From contig OX359196.1 of NCBI GenBank assembly GCA_947172415.1, positions 7,707,901 to 7,771,900 of the forward strand: 64,000 nt of DNA, in the 5' to 3' direction. The notes under the pieces were generated by a model. That model ran no database searches. It had not been told where the DNA came from and worked only from the letters and a program-made list of their open reading frames with translations. Position 1 is the stretch's first letter. Each line of letters starts with the position of its first letter. Shown here piece by piece: positions 49,401 through 62,900 of this stretch. Source of the DNA: Chondrosia reniformis. Taxonomy: Eukaryota > Porifera > Demospongiae > Chondrillida > Chondrillidae. The position numbers and the translations under genes were made by a program.

Positions 49401-52400
49401 ACCTCCCTCCTCACTCCTCCATATGCTTCTCTCTCAGGACCTGGAGGACTTGTACAGTGATGATGAATATTTTCCCGACAGCTCTCCCACTGCTTCATTA
49501 GAGGAGAGGATGTCAGCTCTTATAGAAGTCTCACAACAGAGAGAAGAGGAGGTGAGGAAAGTTATACCAGTACTTGTATAACTTGACCAATATGTATTAC
49601 TACAGCTACATATTATATATAGATTGTAATTAGTGTTTTAATGTTTATGTATAAATGCCATATAAATGCCAAATATAATATATAGAAATAGATACACTGT
49701 TTTGTGGATTGCAAACGATTGAGTTGTGAGTGCTAAGTTCTTGTTTGTGAAGGAGTTAATGGACTTTATAGATGATCAGTACAACTTCCTCGATGACTTG
49801 GATGAGATTGAAGAGAGCTCATCCAATGAAGAGGAGAAGTACCAGCAGACATCAAGAAGAAGTGTGTCTCTTGAATCTCTGGAGGACAAAGATAAGTCAG
49901 TAGCATACGTGTGTACATACAGCATGCACACATAAGTGATATGTCTCCCTATAGACCTTTTACTCTAAAGTAGATATAGCGTGTTGAAACTACTGTGTTA
50001 GATGTATTTACTGAGTCTCTATTAATACATTGTGCTGTAGGCGTGACCTTCATACTACTATCAGTGTGCCTGCCCTCACCACTGATGAACTGCCAGAGAG
50101 CAAAGACGGGGCCAAGGTTCCAGAAGTATTGGATGAAGTGGAAGAGATCTCCCCACCTCCAGTTGATGCTGGATCAGCAAAAGAGGAAGAGGAAGCTAAG
50201 GAGAGGTACGTACCCTCAACATTATTAGGACTAACCCTATTTATTTATTTATTATTTATTTAATGTGGGAAAGCCTTTAGGCTACTATTCTAGGCACCCA
50301 CACTAGCACATACACGTATGTACTGCACACAAGGATACTTACAGTAGGTGTGGTCAGCTCGGTATTGTTGATATTAAGGGTGCTACTCTACTGACAAACA
50401 AATGGTCCTTTCTGGTTTATTGTGTATGCTTAGTGATCAAGACATGCCTGCTGAAACTGAGGAGCCCCTCCCACCTGTTGCCACACCCACTATAGTGGGT
50501 ACAGAATTTAGTAATATTTCCAGTGATGATGTTGAAGAGCTGTGGAGAGATCATGTAACAGTGTTGCTTAGAGACAAGAATGTCAAACTTGCAGTTAACA
50601 CTGTCTTTATTGTCAACAAATTGTTCATGGTAGGTTTCACTCTTTTATATATGGATTATAATGATTAATTCATTACAGAATGTGAATATATATTTTTCCT
50701 ATTCTATTTCTAATACATTTTTGTGTAAAGTTTAGTCAACAGAACATATCTTGTTTGTGGATGTAGAGTTTCAGCATTGCACTGTTCACTAATATGTTGG
50801 CATTGTGTAGGTGTTGCGTCAGAGGTTTGTGAACCTCACTCGTGAAGCCTGTAACTATCTGAGTGACCACTATCAGAACATCACACAACCTCTGCTAGGA
50901 GGTCTGGAGATCCTTTGTAACAAATTTGAGCATCCACTGATATACATTGATGTGGAACTGGTGAGTTTACATTAACCAACTTTGCCTCTGTGTGTCGGTG
51001 TGTGATAATATATTTCACTCATCTCTGCTTGCCAGATGTCTTCTTCAAGGATATTGGATCAGCATCTCTTTCATGTAATGGAAATTACCAATAATCTCAC
51101 TTCATATTTGGAAAAGAGAAAGAATGTTCTCGAGGTAATAGCACATGTGGATGCATGCATGTAGATGTACATACATACGTACCTTGATACCTTAGATTGT
51201 GTGTCTTAGGTACGTATATACGTATGTACTGAAGTATGGTAATATTGTGTCTGTAAAAATGTCAGGCTTTGTTTCTTTGGAATATTGCAGTGTCTATCTC
51301 AATACAAGGACCAGTTGAGGCAGCAGTCTTGTGAACCAAAGGAAGGAAGAGACAGGCTTGTATGTACAAACATTTTACCAATAATGAGGGAAAGTAATAA
51401 CACATGTTTAGATTTGGTTCCCTATAAGCTTTTTAATTTATTACAGAGTAGGCATAGCATGTGGGAAAATGGTTAAATTATTCATGTACTACTAAACTTT
51501 GGTGATTCCCTTTCCTCTTCTGCAGGAACCATGCCATCACCACACATCCTCCAGTACTAGCTCACAGAAGATGGAAACAGGAACAGATGTTAGTCCATCC
51601 CACAGTTCATAATATTCTAAGCTAATTATGATCATTATCTAAATGGGAAAGTATTCTTCCTAAATGTCTCTCATCCAGGCTTTAAAGCTCTGCTGGGCAG
51701 TCTATAGATTTCACTTCCAGTATCTTGTCACTTTGGGATCATACGTGAAGCTGCTGGAAGTGTTCTACTCTGCCACATCTGCTGAAACAGTAAGATCCTT
51801 CCTGCCCACTACACTGCCACCTCTCCACCTATCCACTCCTACCCTCTTATCCTCCACCTTCCATCCCACTACACTGCCACCTCTCCACCTATCTACTCCT
51901 ACCCTCTTATCCTCCACCTTCCATCCCACTACACTGCCACCTCTCCACCTATCCACTCCTACCCTCTTATCCTCCACCTTCCATCCCACTACACTGCCAT
52001 CTCTCCACCTATCCACTCCTACCCTCTTATCCTCCACCTTCCATCCCACTACACTGCCACCTCTCCTCCTATCCACTCCTACCCTCTTATCCTCCACCTT
52101 CCATCCCACTACACTGCCACCTCTCCACCTATCCACTCCTACCCTCTTATCCTCCAGCTTCCATCCCACTACACTGCCACCCCTCACCTATCCACTCCTA
52201 CCCTCTTATCCTCCAGCTTCCATCCCACTACACTGCCACCCCTCACCTATCCACTCCTACCCTCTTATCCTCCAGCTTCCATCCCACTACACTGCCACCC
52301 CTCACCTCTCCACTCCTACCCTCTTATCATACATTTAACAACTTTCTTGTTCTGTATAGGGCACTGACTTGTCTACTGAGTTATCAGAAGTGCATCAAGG

Positions 52401-53802
52401 ATTGAGAACTGCTGTAACTAAGTGGCAGAAGGATCCTCCCTCAAAGGATCTGGAGTTAGCAAAAGATCAAGTGCCAATCCAGCAATCAGTAGCCATAAAC
52501 CAACTTCTTGACCTTATTGAGAAGAAGCAATTCTTTGAGGTTGTGAATGAGTTGCATGTCTATAGACGTATTTGGAGGGGAAGTGTCTTTGGATCAACCA
52601 ATGACCATGACTTGCCTGCCTTATTCTACTTGTATGCTCGTTACTTAGCAGAGAAGCAAGAAGGACCTGGTAAGCCTAATATAGATACAAACCTTTGATA
52701 AAGTGGAATTTGATTTATTTTATTATCAAACTATCAGTTTCCCTTGTGCCAACATGTAGGCATTGTTTGTGTGACTGCTGTCTCCAGCAACCTCTCTGGT
52801 GTACATGGAAACTTGACCAGGGAGAACATCACTCTGCATGAACTAGTTAAAGAAGAAGAAGAGAAATTGCAAGAAGAATTGGAATCTTTGTCTGTACCAG
52901 AGGAGCGAAGTAGAGAAGGATCAGAAGAGACGGATGGTGGAAAGGATCAGAGAGATACTTCTAGATCCAGAGAGAGTAGCATTTCAAAGAGAGCCACATC
53001 AGGTAAATCACAATCTGTTCCCATTGAAATATTAGCCAGCAGTGAGCCAGTATTAGGAGGATCTGAGGAGGTGATAAGAAGGAAGGAACACTCTCCTTTC
53101 ATAGGCAGCCAGCCTAACTTACAATTATTGGAAGGTGATTCACCTGAACAACCAATAAAGAGTGGTAGTAACACCAAAGCTACAAATAGTGAATTAGAGG
53201 ACAGCCAGGAAGAGCTGTTGGTTTTAGAAAGTGGCATTCCTGATGATGAAAATGATAATGAGGATGACATTTCTAGAGAGTTAGATGAAGCTGTTGATTT
53301 TGAATGTGACAGAGGTGATGATGGTAATGGAGGTGTTGAAGGTAATGAAGGTGATGAAGATGACAGAGGTGGTGAAGGCAATGAATGTTCTGATGGTGAT
53401 GGAGGTGGTGGAGGTGATGGAGATGGTATTGAACTGGATGAAGTGTCACAAAGAAGAGATGATGAAAAGGTGACCCTAATAGACCAGATGCTAGTTCAGG
53501 AACAAAGTGGTGAAGTAAAAGACAACGGAGAAGCCAAAGATAAAGTTACAAAAGATAAGGAGTTTGTCACAAAGGAAGCATATACTTTAGAGGAAGGTGA
53601 CAAAACAAATGAAGAGGTTTCTGAGCAAGCAGAAGCCGTAGCACACCTTGACAATGATTCCAAGTCAGCTTCCAGCACTGATGAGTCCTTGTCAGTCATT
53701 GCAATAGATGATGTTGACACCCATGAAGGATCAATGGAGTTTCTGGATGACCGAGATTCAGATTCTAGCTTTCCAGATGATCTTATTCCAAACCAACTTT
53801 GA
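46486..53802 (+). CDS. fry: Furry (FRY/FRYL) homologue, C-terminal third only
   Basis: Sixteen exons: 46486-46588, 47133-47230, 47888-48076, 48450-48590, 48793-49107, 49438-49551, 49753-49895, 50041-50205, 50434-50629, 50811-50960, 51036-51134, 51291-51359, 51526-51588, 51679-51789, 52360-52669, 52760-53802. The summed 3309 nt keep one frame through phases 0, 1 and 2. Furry is a very large scaffold that binds and activates NDR/LATS-type kinases in cell polarity and mitosis. Diagnostic matches from knowledge of the family: SPLWREAVDILKL, LPGPTLAFS, WKRPQVSQRRTRER, the block VNELHVYRRIW...VFGS, and SSNLSGVHGNLTRENITLHEL. The last exon adds a non-conserved acidic, Gly/Asp-rich extension of about 290 residues. 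Exon 7's 5' end could also be 49738. The first exon listed has no Met, and about two thirds of a normal Furry is missing upstream. Confidence 0.9.
46725..47115. repeat. Minisatellite in the first Furry intron
   Basis: Alternating units of about 16 bp (tactagtcagttagat) and shorter variants (tatactagtgagata), about 25 in all, arranged in longer repeated blocks. It lies entirely within the intron 46589-47132. Confidence 0.92.
47231..47887. other. Furry intron 2
   Basis: A 657-bp AT-rich intron; nothing recognised in it. Confidence 0.6.
48077..48449. other. Furry intron 3 with dispersed-repeat fragment
   Basis: Contains a diverged piece (about 48180-48380: tcatccaaagctctcactag, gtttagttccctataggcca) of the family seen in the 20320-20779 foldback element. 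Confidence 0.6.
49190..49432. repeat. CT-rich minisatellite in Furry intron 5
   Basis: About ten copies of a unit near tcactcctccttcacctccc lie just upstream of the acceptor at 49437 and merge with its polypyrimidine tract. The open frames through it are artefacts of a repeat without stops. Confidence 0.88.
51805..52335. repeat. 60-bp minisatellite in Furry intron 14
   Basis: About nine copies of a unit beginning ctgccacctctccacctatc and ending accttccatcccactaca. The last three copies carry shared variants (ccagcttcc, cccctcacc). As the unit is a multiple of three without stops, it opens long frames on both strands. The intron ends with a normal tctgtatag acceptor at 52359. Confidence 0.92.
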
Positions 53803-53919
53803 ATTTAAATAGTATGTTAATTTCCAAAACATTATACAAATGTGTATATATAACAGTACATATTGTATATCATTGTATTGATCTTTTTCATAATCAGCAA
53901 TATTAAAAAATTGTGCTTA

Positions 53920-56900
53920 ATTAAATTACTGATATACAAAGTTAATGTATGGTGAGAGATAGGGCAAATTTTGGTGGATATCAAAATTTGCAAAACTCGT
54001 TGGAAACCTTTCATACATGTCTATGAATGCTGACAAAAAGTTTCAGCTTCATATCTTCCCATTTTATAAAGTTACAGCACTAAATGTACATTAAATTACT
54101 GGTATGAGAAGTTAATGTATGGTGAGAGATAGGGCAAATTTTGGTGGATATCAAAATTTGCAAAACTCATTGGAAACTTTCATACATGTCTGTGGATGCT
54201 GACAAAAAGTTTCAGCTCCATATCTTAATATGTTAGAAAGATACAGCACTAAATGTACATTAAATTACTGGTTAAGAAGTTAATGTACGTATGGTGAGAG
54301 ATAGGGCAAATATGAGTGAACATCAAAATTTGTAAAACTCTTTGGATATGCTGTATGTATGTCTGTGAATGCTGACAACAAGTTTCAGCTTCACATCTTT
54401 CCAATTGACAGAGTTACAGCACTAAATGTACATTAGATTCTGTTATACAAATTTAACGTATGGTGAGAGATAGGGCAAAAATGAGTGAACATCAAAATTT
54501 GTAAAACTCTTTGGATATGCTATATGTATGTCTGTGAATGCTAACACCAAGTTTCAGCTTCACATCTTTCCAATTGACAGAGTTACAGCACTAAATGTAC
54601 ATTAGATTCTTGTATACAAATTTAATGTATGGTGAGAGATAGGGCAAATATGAGTGAACATCAAAATTTGTAAAACTCTTTGGATATGCTTTAAGGATGT
54701 CTGTGAATGCTGACAACAAGTTTCAGCTCCACATCTTTCCAATTGACAGAGTTACAGCACTAAATGTACATTAGATTCTTGTATAGAAATTTAATGTACG
54801 GGAGTTTCGTAATAATATAAATGGCCGACCTAGAGAAGGGAATATTGAAAATACGTTACTTTTATATGTATATTTGAATGACGAGAACGCTTTTAAAGAT
54901 TTTAATGCACTTGGATATTCACTCTGTAATACTTGATTGTTTTGAAGTAGTATCTGTCCATATTATAATATATGGATGTCGCTAAAGTGAAAAATCGCCA
55001 ATCGACTGCTAAAGAAACTCCAAAGGAAAAAAATTGGACCATACCGAACGCTACCATCCACGACGCTCAGAGGCCGGGATCGGTGGTAACGCTCTGCCGA
55101 GTTGAGCTTTGGGTGTCACTTGCGTGAGAAGAACCAGTTCTTCTCGATATGGCCGACTCATATGAATCCTAAGATATCAGATGCCAATCCCACATTACGT
55201 GGAACCCCCCCGAAATCCGGATTATTGGTGAGCACGTCTCTATGGCACCAACCGATTAGGAGACAGCTTCAGAGTCTAAGCGCTACCAACCTCTATGGGA
55301 ACCGCAACCACCATAGAGATGTGTCCAGGTAGGCCTACTATTATAAGGTTTTATCTTCTATTTAAATAAAGTAATTGCCTATGAAAACGCTTGTGGTTGG
55401 CGAATCTTCAATACTTTAGAATAGGGTATTTTTCGATCTGCAGTAACTCGGGTATCCTTTTTTGAAATTTTACAAAACTAGCAGGATATACTGTATAGTT
55501 ATATGTGCATACAGCCAAGAGGTTTCAGCTTCATATCTTTCCAATTGACAGAGTTACGGCACTAAATGTAGATTAGATTCTTGTATACAAATTTAATGTA
55601 TGGTGAGATATAGGGCAAATATGAGTGAACATCAAAATTTGCAAAACTCTTTGGATATGTTTTATGGGTGTCTGTGAATGCTGACAGCAAGTTTCAGCTT
55701 CACATCTTTCCAATTGACAGAGTTACAGCACTAAATGTACAGTAGATTCTGCTATACAAATTTAATGTACATATGGTGAGAGATAGGACAAATATGAGTG
55801 AACATCAAAATTTGTAAAACTCTTTGGATATGCTTTATGTATGTCTGTGAAAGCTAACATCAAGTTTCAGCTTCACATCTTTCCAATTGACAGAGTTACA
55901 GCACTAAATGTACATTAAATTCTGCTATACGTACAAATTTAATGTATGGTGAGAGATAGGGCAAATATGAGTGAACATCAAAATTTTTAAAACTCTTTGG
56001 ATATGCTTTATGTATGTCTGTGAATGCTGACAGCAAGTTTCAGCTTCACATCTTTCCAATTGACAGAGTTACAGCACTAAATGTACATTAGATTCTTGTA
56101 TACAAATTTAATGTATGGTGAGAGATAGGGCAAATATGAGTGAACATCAAAATTTGTAAAACTCTTTGGATATGCTTTAAGGATGTCTGTGAATGCTGAC
56201 AGTAAGTTTCAGCTTCACATCTCTCCAATTGACAGAGTTACAGCACTAAATGTACATTAGATTCTACTATACAAATTAAAAGTATGGTGAGAGATAGGGC
56301 AAATATGAGTGAACATCAAAATTTGTAAAACTCTTTGGATATGCTTTATGTATGTCTGTGAAAGCTAACATCAAGTTTCAGCTTCAAATCTTTCCAATTG
56401 ACAGAGTTACAGCACTAAATGTACACTAGATTCTTGTATACAAATTTAATGTATGGTGAGAGATAGGGCAAATATGAGTGAACATCAAAATTTGTAAAAC
56501 TCTTTGGATATGTTTTATGGATGTCTGTGAATGCTGACAGCAAGTTTCAGCTTCACATCTTTCCAATTGACAGAGTTACAGCACTAAATGTACATTAGAT
56601 TCTGTTATACAAATTTAATGTATGGTGAGAGATAGGGCAAATATGAGTGAACATCAAAATTTGTAAAACTCTTTGGATATGCTTTATGTATGTCTGTGAA
56701 AGCTAACATCAAGTTTCAGCTTCACATCTTTCCAATTGACAGAGTTACAGCACTAAATGTACATTAAATTCTGCTATATGTACAAATTTAATGTATGGTG
56801 AGAGATAGGGCAAATATGAGTGAACATCAAAATTTGTAAAACTCTTTGGATATGCTTTATGTATGTCTGTGAATGCTAACACCAAGTTTCAGCTTCACAT

Positions 56901-59900
56901 CTTTCCAATTGACAGAGTTACAGCACTAAATGTACATTAGATTCTTGTATACAAATTTAATGTATGGTGAGAGATAGGGCAAATATGAGTGAACATCAAA
57001 ATTTGTAAAACTCTTTGGATATGCTTTATGTATGTCTGTGAAAGCTAACATCAAGTTTCAGCTTCACATCTTTCCAATTGACAGAGTTACAGCACTAAAT
57101 GTACATTAGATTCTTGTATACAAATTTAATGTATGGTGAGAGATAGGGCAAATATGAGTGAACATCAAAATTTGTAAAACTCTTTGGATATGCTTTATGT
57201 ATGTCTGTGAATGCTAACACCAAGTTTCAGCTTCACATCTTTCCAATTGACAGAGTTACAGCACTAAATGTACATTAGATTCTTGTATACAAATTTAATG
57301 TATGGTGAGAGATAGGGCAAATATGAGTGAACACCAAAATTTGTAAAACTCTTTGGATATGCTTTATGTATGTCTGTGAATGCTGACAGCAAGGTTCAGC
57401 TTCACATCTCTCCAATTGACAGAGTTACAGCACTAAATGTACATTAGATTCTTGTATACAAATTTAATGTATGGTGAGAGATAGGACAAATATGAGTGCA
57501 CATCAAAATTTGTAAAACTCTTTGGATATGCTTTAAGGATGTCTGTGAATGCTAACACCAAGTTTCAGCTTCACATCTTTCCAATTGACAGAGTTACAGC
57601 ACTAAATGTACATTAGATTCTGTTATACAAATTTAATGTATGGTGAGAGATAGGGCAAATATGAGTGAACATCAAAATTTGTAAAACTCTTTGGATATGC
57701 TTTATGTATGTCTGTGAAAGCTAACATCAAGTTTCAGCTTCACATCTTTCCAATTGACAGAGTTACAGCACTAAATGTACATTAAATTCTGCTATATGTA
57801 CAAATTTAATGTATGGTGAGAGATAGGGCAAATATGAGTGAACATCAAAATTTGTAAAACTCTTTGGATATGCTTTATGTATGTCTGTGAATGCTAACAC
57901 CAAGTTTCAGCTTCACATCTTTCCAATTGACAGAGTTACAGCACTAAATGTACATTAGATTCTTGTATACAAATTTAATGTATGGTGAGAGATAGGGCAA
58001 ATATGAGTGAACATCAAAATTTGTAAAACTCTTTGGATATGCTTTAAGGATGTCTGTGAATGCTGACAGTAAGTTTCAGCTTCACATCTCTCCAATTGAC
58101 AGAGTTACAGCACTAAATGTACATTAGATTCTACTATACAAATTAAAAGTATGGTGAGAGATAGGGCAAATTTGAGTGAACATCAAAATTTGTAAAACTC
58201 TTTGGATATGCTTTATTTATGTCTGTGAATGCTGACAAGTTTCAGCTTCACATCTTTCCAATTGACAGAGTTATTGAACTAAATGTACAATAGATTCTTG
58301 CATACAAATTTAATGTACGTATGGTGAGAGATAGGGCAAATATGAGTGAACATCAAAATTTGTAAAACTCTTTGGATATGCTTTAAGGATGTCTGTGAAT
58401 GCTGACAAGAAGGTTCAGCTTCACATCTCTCCAATTGACAGAGTTACAGCACTAAATGTACATTAGATTCTGCTATACAAATTTAATATATGTATGGTGA
58501 GAGATAGGGCAAATATGAGTGATCATCAAAATTTGTAAAACTCTTTGGATATGCTTTATGTATGTCTGTGAATGCTGACAACAAGTTTCAGCTTCACATC
58601 TTTCTAATTGACAGAGTTACAGCACTAAATGTACATTAGATTCTTGTATACAAATTTAATGTATGGTGAGAGATAGGGCAAATATGAGTGAACATCAAAA
58701 TTTGTAAAACTCTTTGGATATGCTTTAAGGATGTCTGTGAATGCTGACAAGAAGGTTCAGCTTCACATCTCTCCAATTGACAGATCGAGTTACAGCACTA
58801 AATGTACATTAGATTCTTGTATACAAATTTAATATATGTATGGTGAGAGATAGGGCAAATATGAGTGATCATCAAAATTTGTAAAACTCTTTGGATATGC
58901 TTTATGTATGTCTGTGAATGCTGACAACAAGTTTCAGCTCCACATCTTTCTAATTGACAGAGTTACAGCACTAAATGTACATTAGATTCTTGTATACAAA
59001 TTTAATGTATGGTGAGAGATAGGGCAAATATGAGTGAACATCAAAATTTGTAAAACTCTTTGGATATGCTTTAAGGATGTCTGTGAATGCTGACAAGAAG
59101 GTTCAGCTTCACATCTCTCCAATTGACAGAGTTACAGCACTAAATGTACATTAGATTCTGCTATACAAATTTAATATATGTATGGTGAGAGATAGGGCAA
59201 ATATGAGTGATCATCAAAATTTGTAAAACTCTTTGGATATGCTTTATGTATGTCTGTGAATGCTGACAACAAGTTTCAGCTTCACATCTTTCTAATTGAC
59301 AGAGTTACAGCACTAAATGTACATTAGATTCTTGTATACAAATTTAATGTATGGTGAGAGATAGGGCAAATATGAGTGAACATTAAAATTTGTAAAACTC
59401 TTTGGATATGCTTTAAGGATGTCTGTGAATGCTGACAAGAAGGCTCAGCTTCACATCTCTCCAATTGACAGATCGAGTTACAGCACTAAATGTACATTAG
59501 ATTCTTGTATACAAATTTAATATATGTATGGTGAGAGATAGGGCAAATATGAGTGATCATCAAAATTTGTAAAACTCTTTGGATATGCTTTATGTATGTC
59601 TGTGAATGCTGACAACAAGTTTCAGCTCCACATCTTTCTAATTGACAGAGTTACAGCACTAAATGTACATTAGATTCTTGTATACAAATTTAATGTATGG
59701 TGAGAGATAGGGCAAATATGAGTGAACATCAAAATTTGTAAAACTCTTTGGATATGCTTTAAGGATGTCTGTGAATGCTGACAACAAGTTTCAGCTCCAC
59801 ATCTTTCCAATTGACAGAGTTACAGCACTAAATGTACATTAGATTCTGCTATACAAATTTAATAAATGTATGGTGAGAGATAGGGCAAATATGAGAGAAC

Positions 59901-62900
59901 ATCAAAATTTGTAAAACTCTTTGGATATGCTTTATGTATGTCTGTGAATGCTGACAGCAAGGTTCAGCTTCACATCTCTCCAATTGACAGAGTTACAGCA
60001 CTAAATGTATATTAGATTCTTGTATACAAATTTAATGTATGGTGAGAGATAGGACAAATATGAGTGCACATCAAAATTTGTAAAACTCTTTGGATATGCT
60101 TTAAGGATGTCTGTGAATGCTAACACCAAGTTTCAGCTTCACATCTTTCCAATTGACAGAGTTACAGCACTAAATGTACATTAGATTCTGTTATACAAAT
60201 TTAATGTATGGTGAGAGATAGGGCAAATATGAGTGAACATCAAAATTTGTAAAACTCTTTGGATATGCTTTATGTATGTCTGTGAAAGCTAACATCAAGT
60301 TTCAGCTTCACATCTTTCCAATTGACAGAGTTACAGCACTAAATGTACATTAGATTCTTGTATACAAATTTAATGTATGGTGAGAGATAGGGCAAATATG
60401 AGTGAACATCAAAATTTGTAAAACTCTTTGGATATGCTTTAAGGATGTCTGTGAATGCTGACAGTAAGTTTCAGCTTCACATCTCTCCAATTGACAGAGT
60501 TACAGCACTAAATGTACATTAGATTCTACTATACAAATTAAAAGTATGGTGAGAGATAGGGCAAATTTGAGTGAACATCAAAATTTGTAAAACTCTTTGG
60601 ATATGCTTTATTTATGTCTGTGAATGCTGACAACAAGTTTCAGCTTCACATCTTTCCAATTGACAGAGTTATTGAACTAAATGTACAATAGATTCTTGCA
60701 TACAAATTTAATGTACGTATGGTGAGAGATAGGGCAAATATGAGTGAACATCAAAATTTGTAAAACTCTTTGGATATGCTTTAAGGATGTCTGTGAATGC
60801 TGACAAGAAGGTTCAGCTTCACATCTCTCCAATTGACAGAGTTACAGCACTAAATGTACATTAGATTCTGCTATACAAATTTAATATATGTATGGTGAGA
60901 GATAGGGCAAATATGAGTGATCATCAAAATTTGTAAAACTCTTTGGATATGCTTTATGTATGTCTGTGAATGCTGACAACAAGTTTCAGCTTCACATCTT
61001 TCTAATTGACAGAGTTACAGCACTAAATGTACATTAGATTCTTGTATACAAATTTAATGTATGGTGAGAGATAGGGCAAATATGAGTGAACATCAAAATT
61101 TGTAAAACTCTTTGGATATGCTTTAAGGATGTCTGTGAATGCTGACAAGAAGGTTCAGCTTCACATCTCTCCAATTGACAGATCGAGTTACAGCACTAAA
61201 TGTACATTAGATTCTTGTATACAAATTTAATATATGTATGGTGAGAGATAGGGCAAATATGAGTGATCATCAAAATTTGTAAAACTCTTTGGATATGCTT
61301 TATGTATGTCTGTGAATGCTGACAACAAGTTTCAGCTCCACATCTTTCTAATTGACAGAGTTACAGCACTAAATGTACATTAGATTCTTGTATACAAATT
61401 TAATGTATGGTGAGAGATAGGGCAAATATGAGTGAACATCAAAATTTGTAAAACTCTTTGGATATGCTTTAAGGATAGCTGTGAATGCTGACAACAAGTT
61501 TCAGCTCCACATCTTTCCAATTGACAGAGTTACAGCACTAAATGTACATTAGATTCTGCTATACAAATTAAAAGTATGGTGAGAGATAGGGCAAATATGA
61601 GAGAACATCAAAATTTGTAAAACTCTTTGGATATGCTTTATGTATGTCTGTGAATGCTGACAGCAAGGTTCAGCTTCACATCTCTCCAATTGACAGAGTT
61701 ACAGCACTAAATGTACATTAGATTCTTGTATACAAATTTAATGTATGGTGAGAGATAGGGCAAATATGAGTGCACATCAAAATTTGTAAAACTCTTTGGA
61801 TATGCTTTAAGGATGTCTGTGAATGCTAACACCAAGTTTCAGCTTCACATCTTTCCAATTGACAGAGTTACAGCACTAAATGTACATTAGATTCTGTTAT
61901 ACAAATTTAATGTATGGTGAGAGATAGGGCAAATATGAGTGAACATCAAAATTTGTAAAACTCTTTGGATATGCTTTATGTATGTCTGTGAAAGCTAACA
62001 TCAAGTTTCAGCTTCACATCTTTCCAATTGACAGAGTTACAGCACTAAATGTACATCAAATTCTGCTATATGTACAAATTTAATGTATGGTGAGAGATAG
62101 GGCAAATATGAGTGAACATCAAAATTTGTAAAACTCTTTGGATATGCTTTATGTATGTCTGTGAATGCTAACACCAAGTTTCAGCTTCACATCTTTCCAA
62201 TTGACAGAGTTACAGCACTAAATGTACATTAGATTCTTGTATACAAATTTAATGTATGGTGAGAGATAGGGCAAATATGAGTGAACATCAAAATTTGTAA
62301 AACTCTTTGGATATGCTTTAAGGATGTCTGTGAATGCTGACAGTAAGTTTCAGCTTCACATCTCTCCAATTGACAGAGTTACAGCACTAAATGTACATTA
62401 GATTCTACTATACAAATTAAAAGTATGGTGAGAGATAGGGCAAATTTGAGTGAACATCAAAATTTGTAAAACTCTTTGGATATGCTTTATTTATGTCTGT
62501 GAATGCTGACAACAAGTTTCAGCTTCACATCTTTCCAATTGACAGAGTTATTGAACTAAATGTACAATAGATTCTTGCATTCAAATTTAATGTATGGTGA
62601 GATATAGGGCAAATATGAGTGAACATCAAAATTTGCAAAACTCTTTGGATATGTTTTATGGGTGTCTGTGAATGCTGACAGCAAGTTTCAGCTTCACATC
62701 TTTCCAATTGACAGAGTTACAGCACTAAATGTACAGTAGATTCTGCTATACAAATTTAATGTACATATGGTGAGAGATAGGACAAATATGAGTGAACATC
62801 AAAATTTGTAGAACTCTTTGGATATGCTTTAAGGATGTCTGTGAATGCTGACAAGAAGGTTCAGCTTCACATCTCTCCAATTGACAGAGTTACAGCACTA

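Noticed and set aside
49173..49581. Pro/Ser/Leu-rich open frames
   Set aside because: CT-rich intronic minisatellite; the genuine coding part starts at 49438 after a consensus acceptor.
51664..52338. Long open frames on both strands with Ser/Thr/Pro or Gly/Val/Asp repeats
   Set aside because: A 60-bp minisatellite in a Furry intron; the flanking Furry exons splice around it with good sites.
62525..62707. Minus-strand 60-codon frame in the satellite, and similar at 53832-54014
   Set aside because: Part of the repeated monomer; not maintained in other copies.
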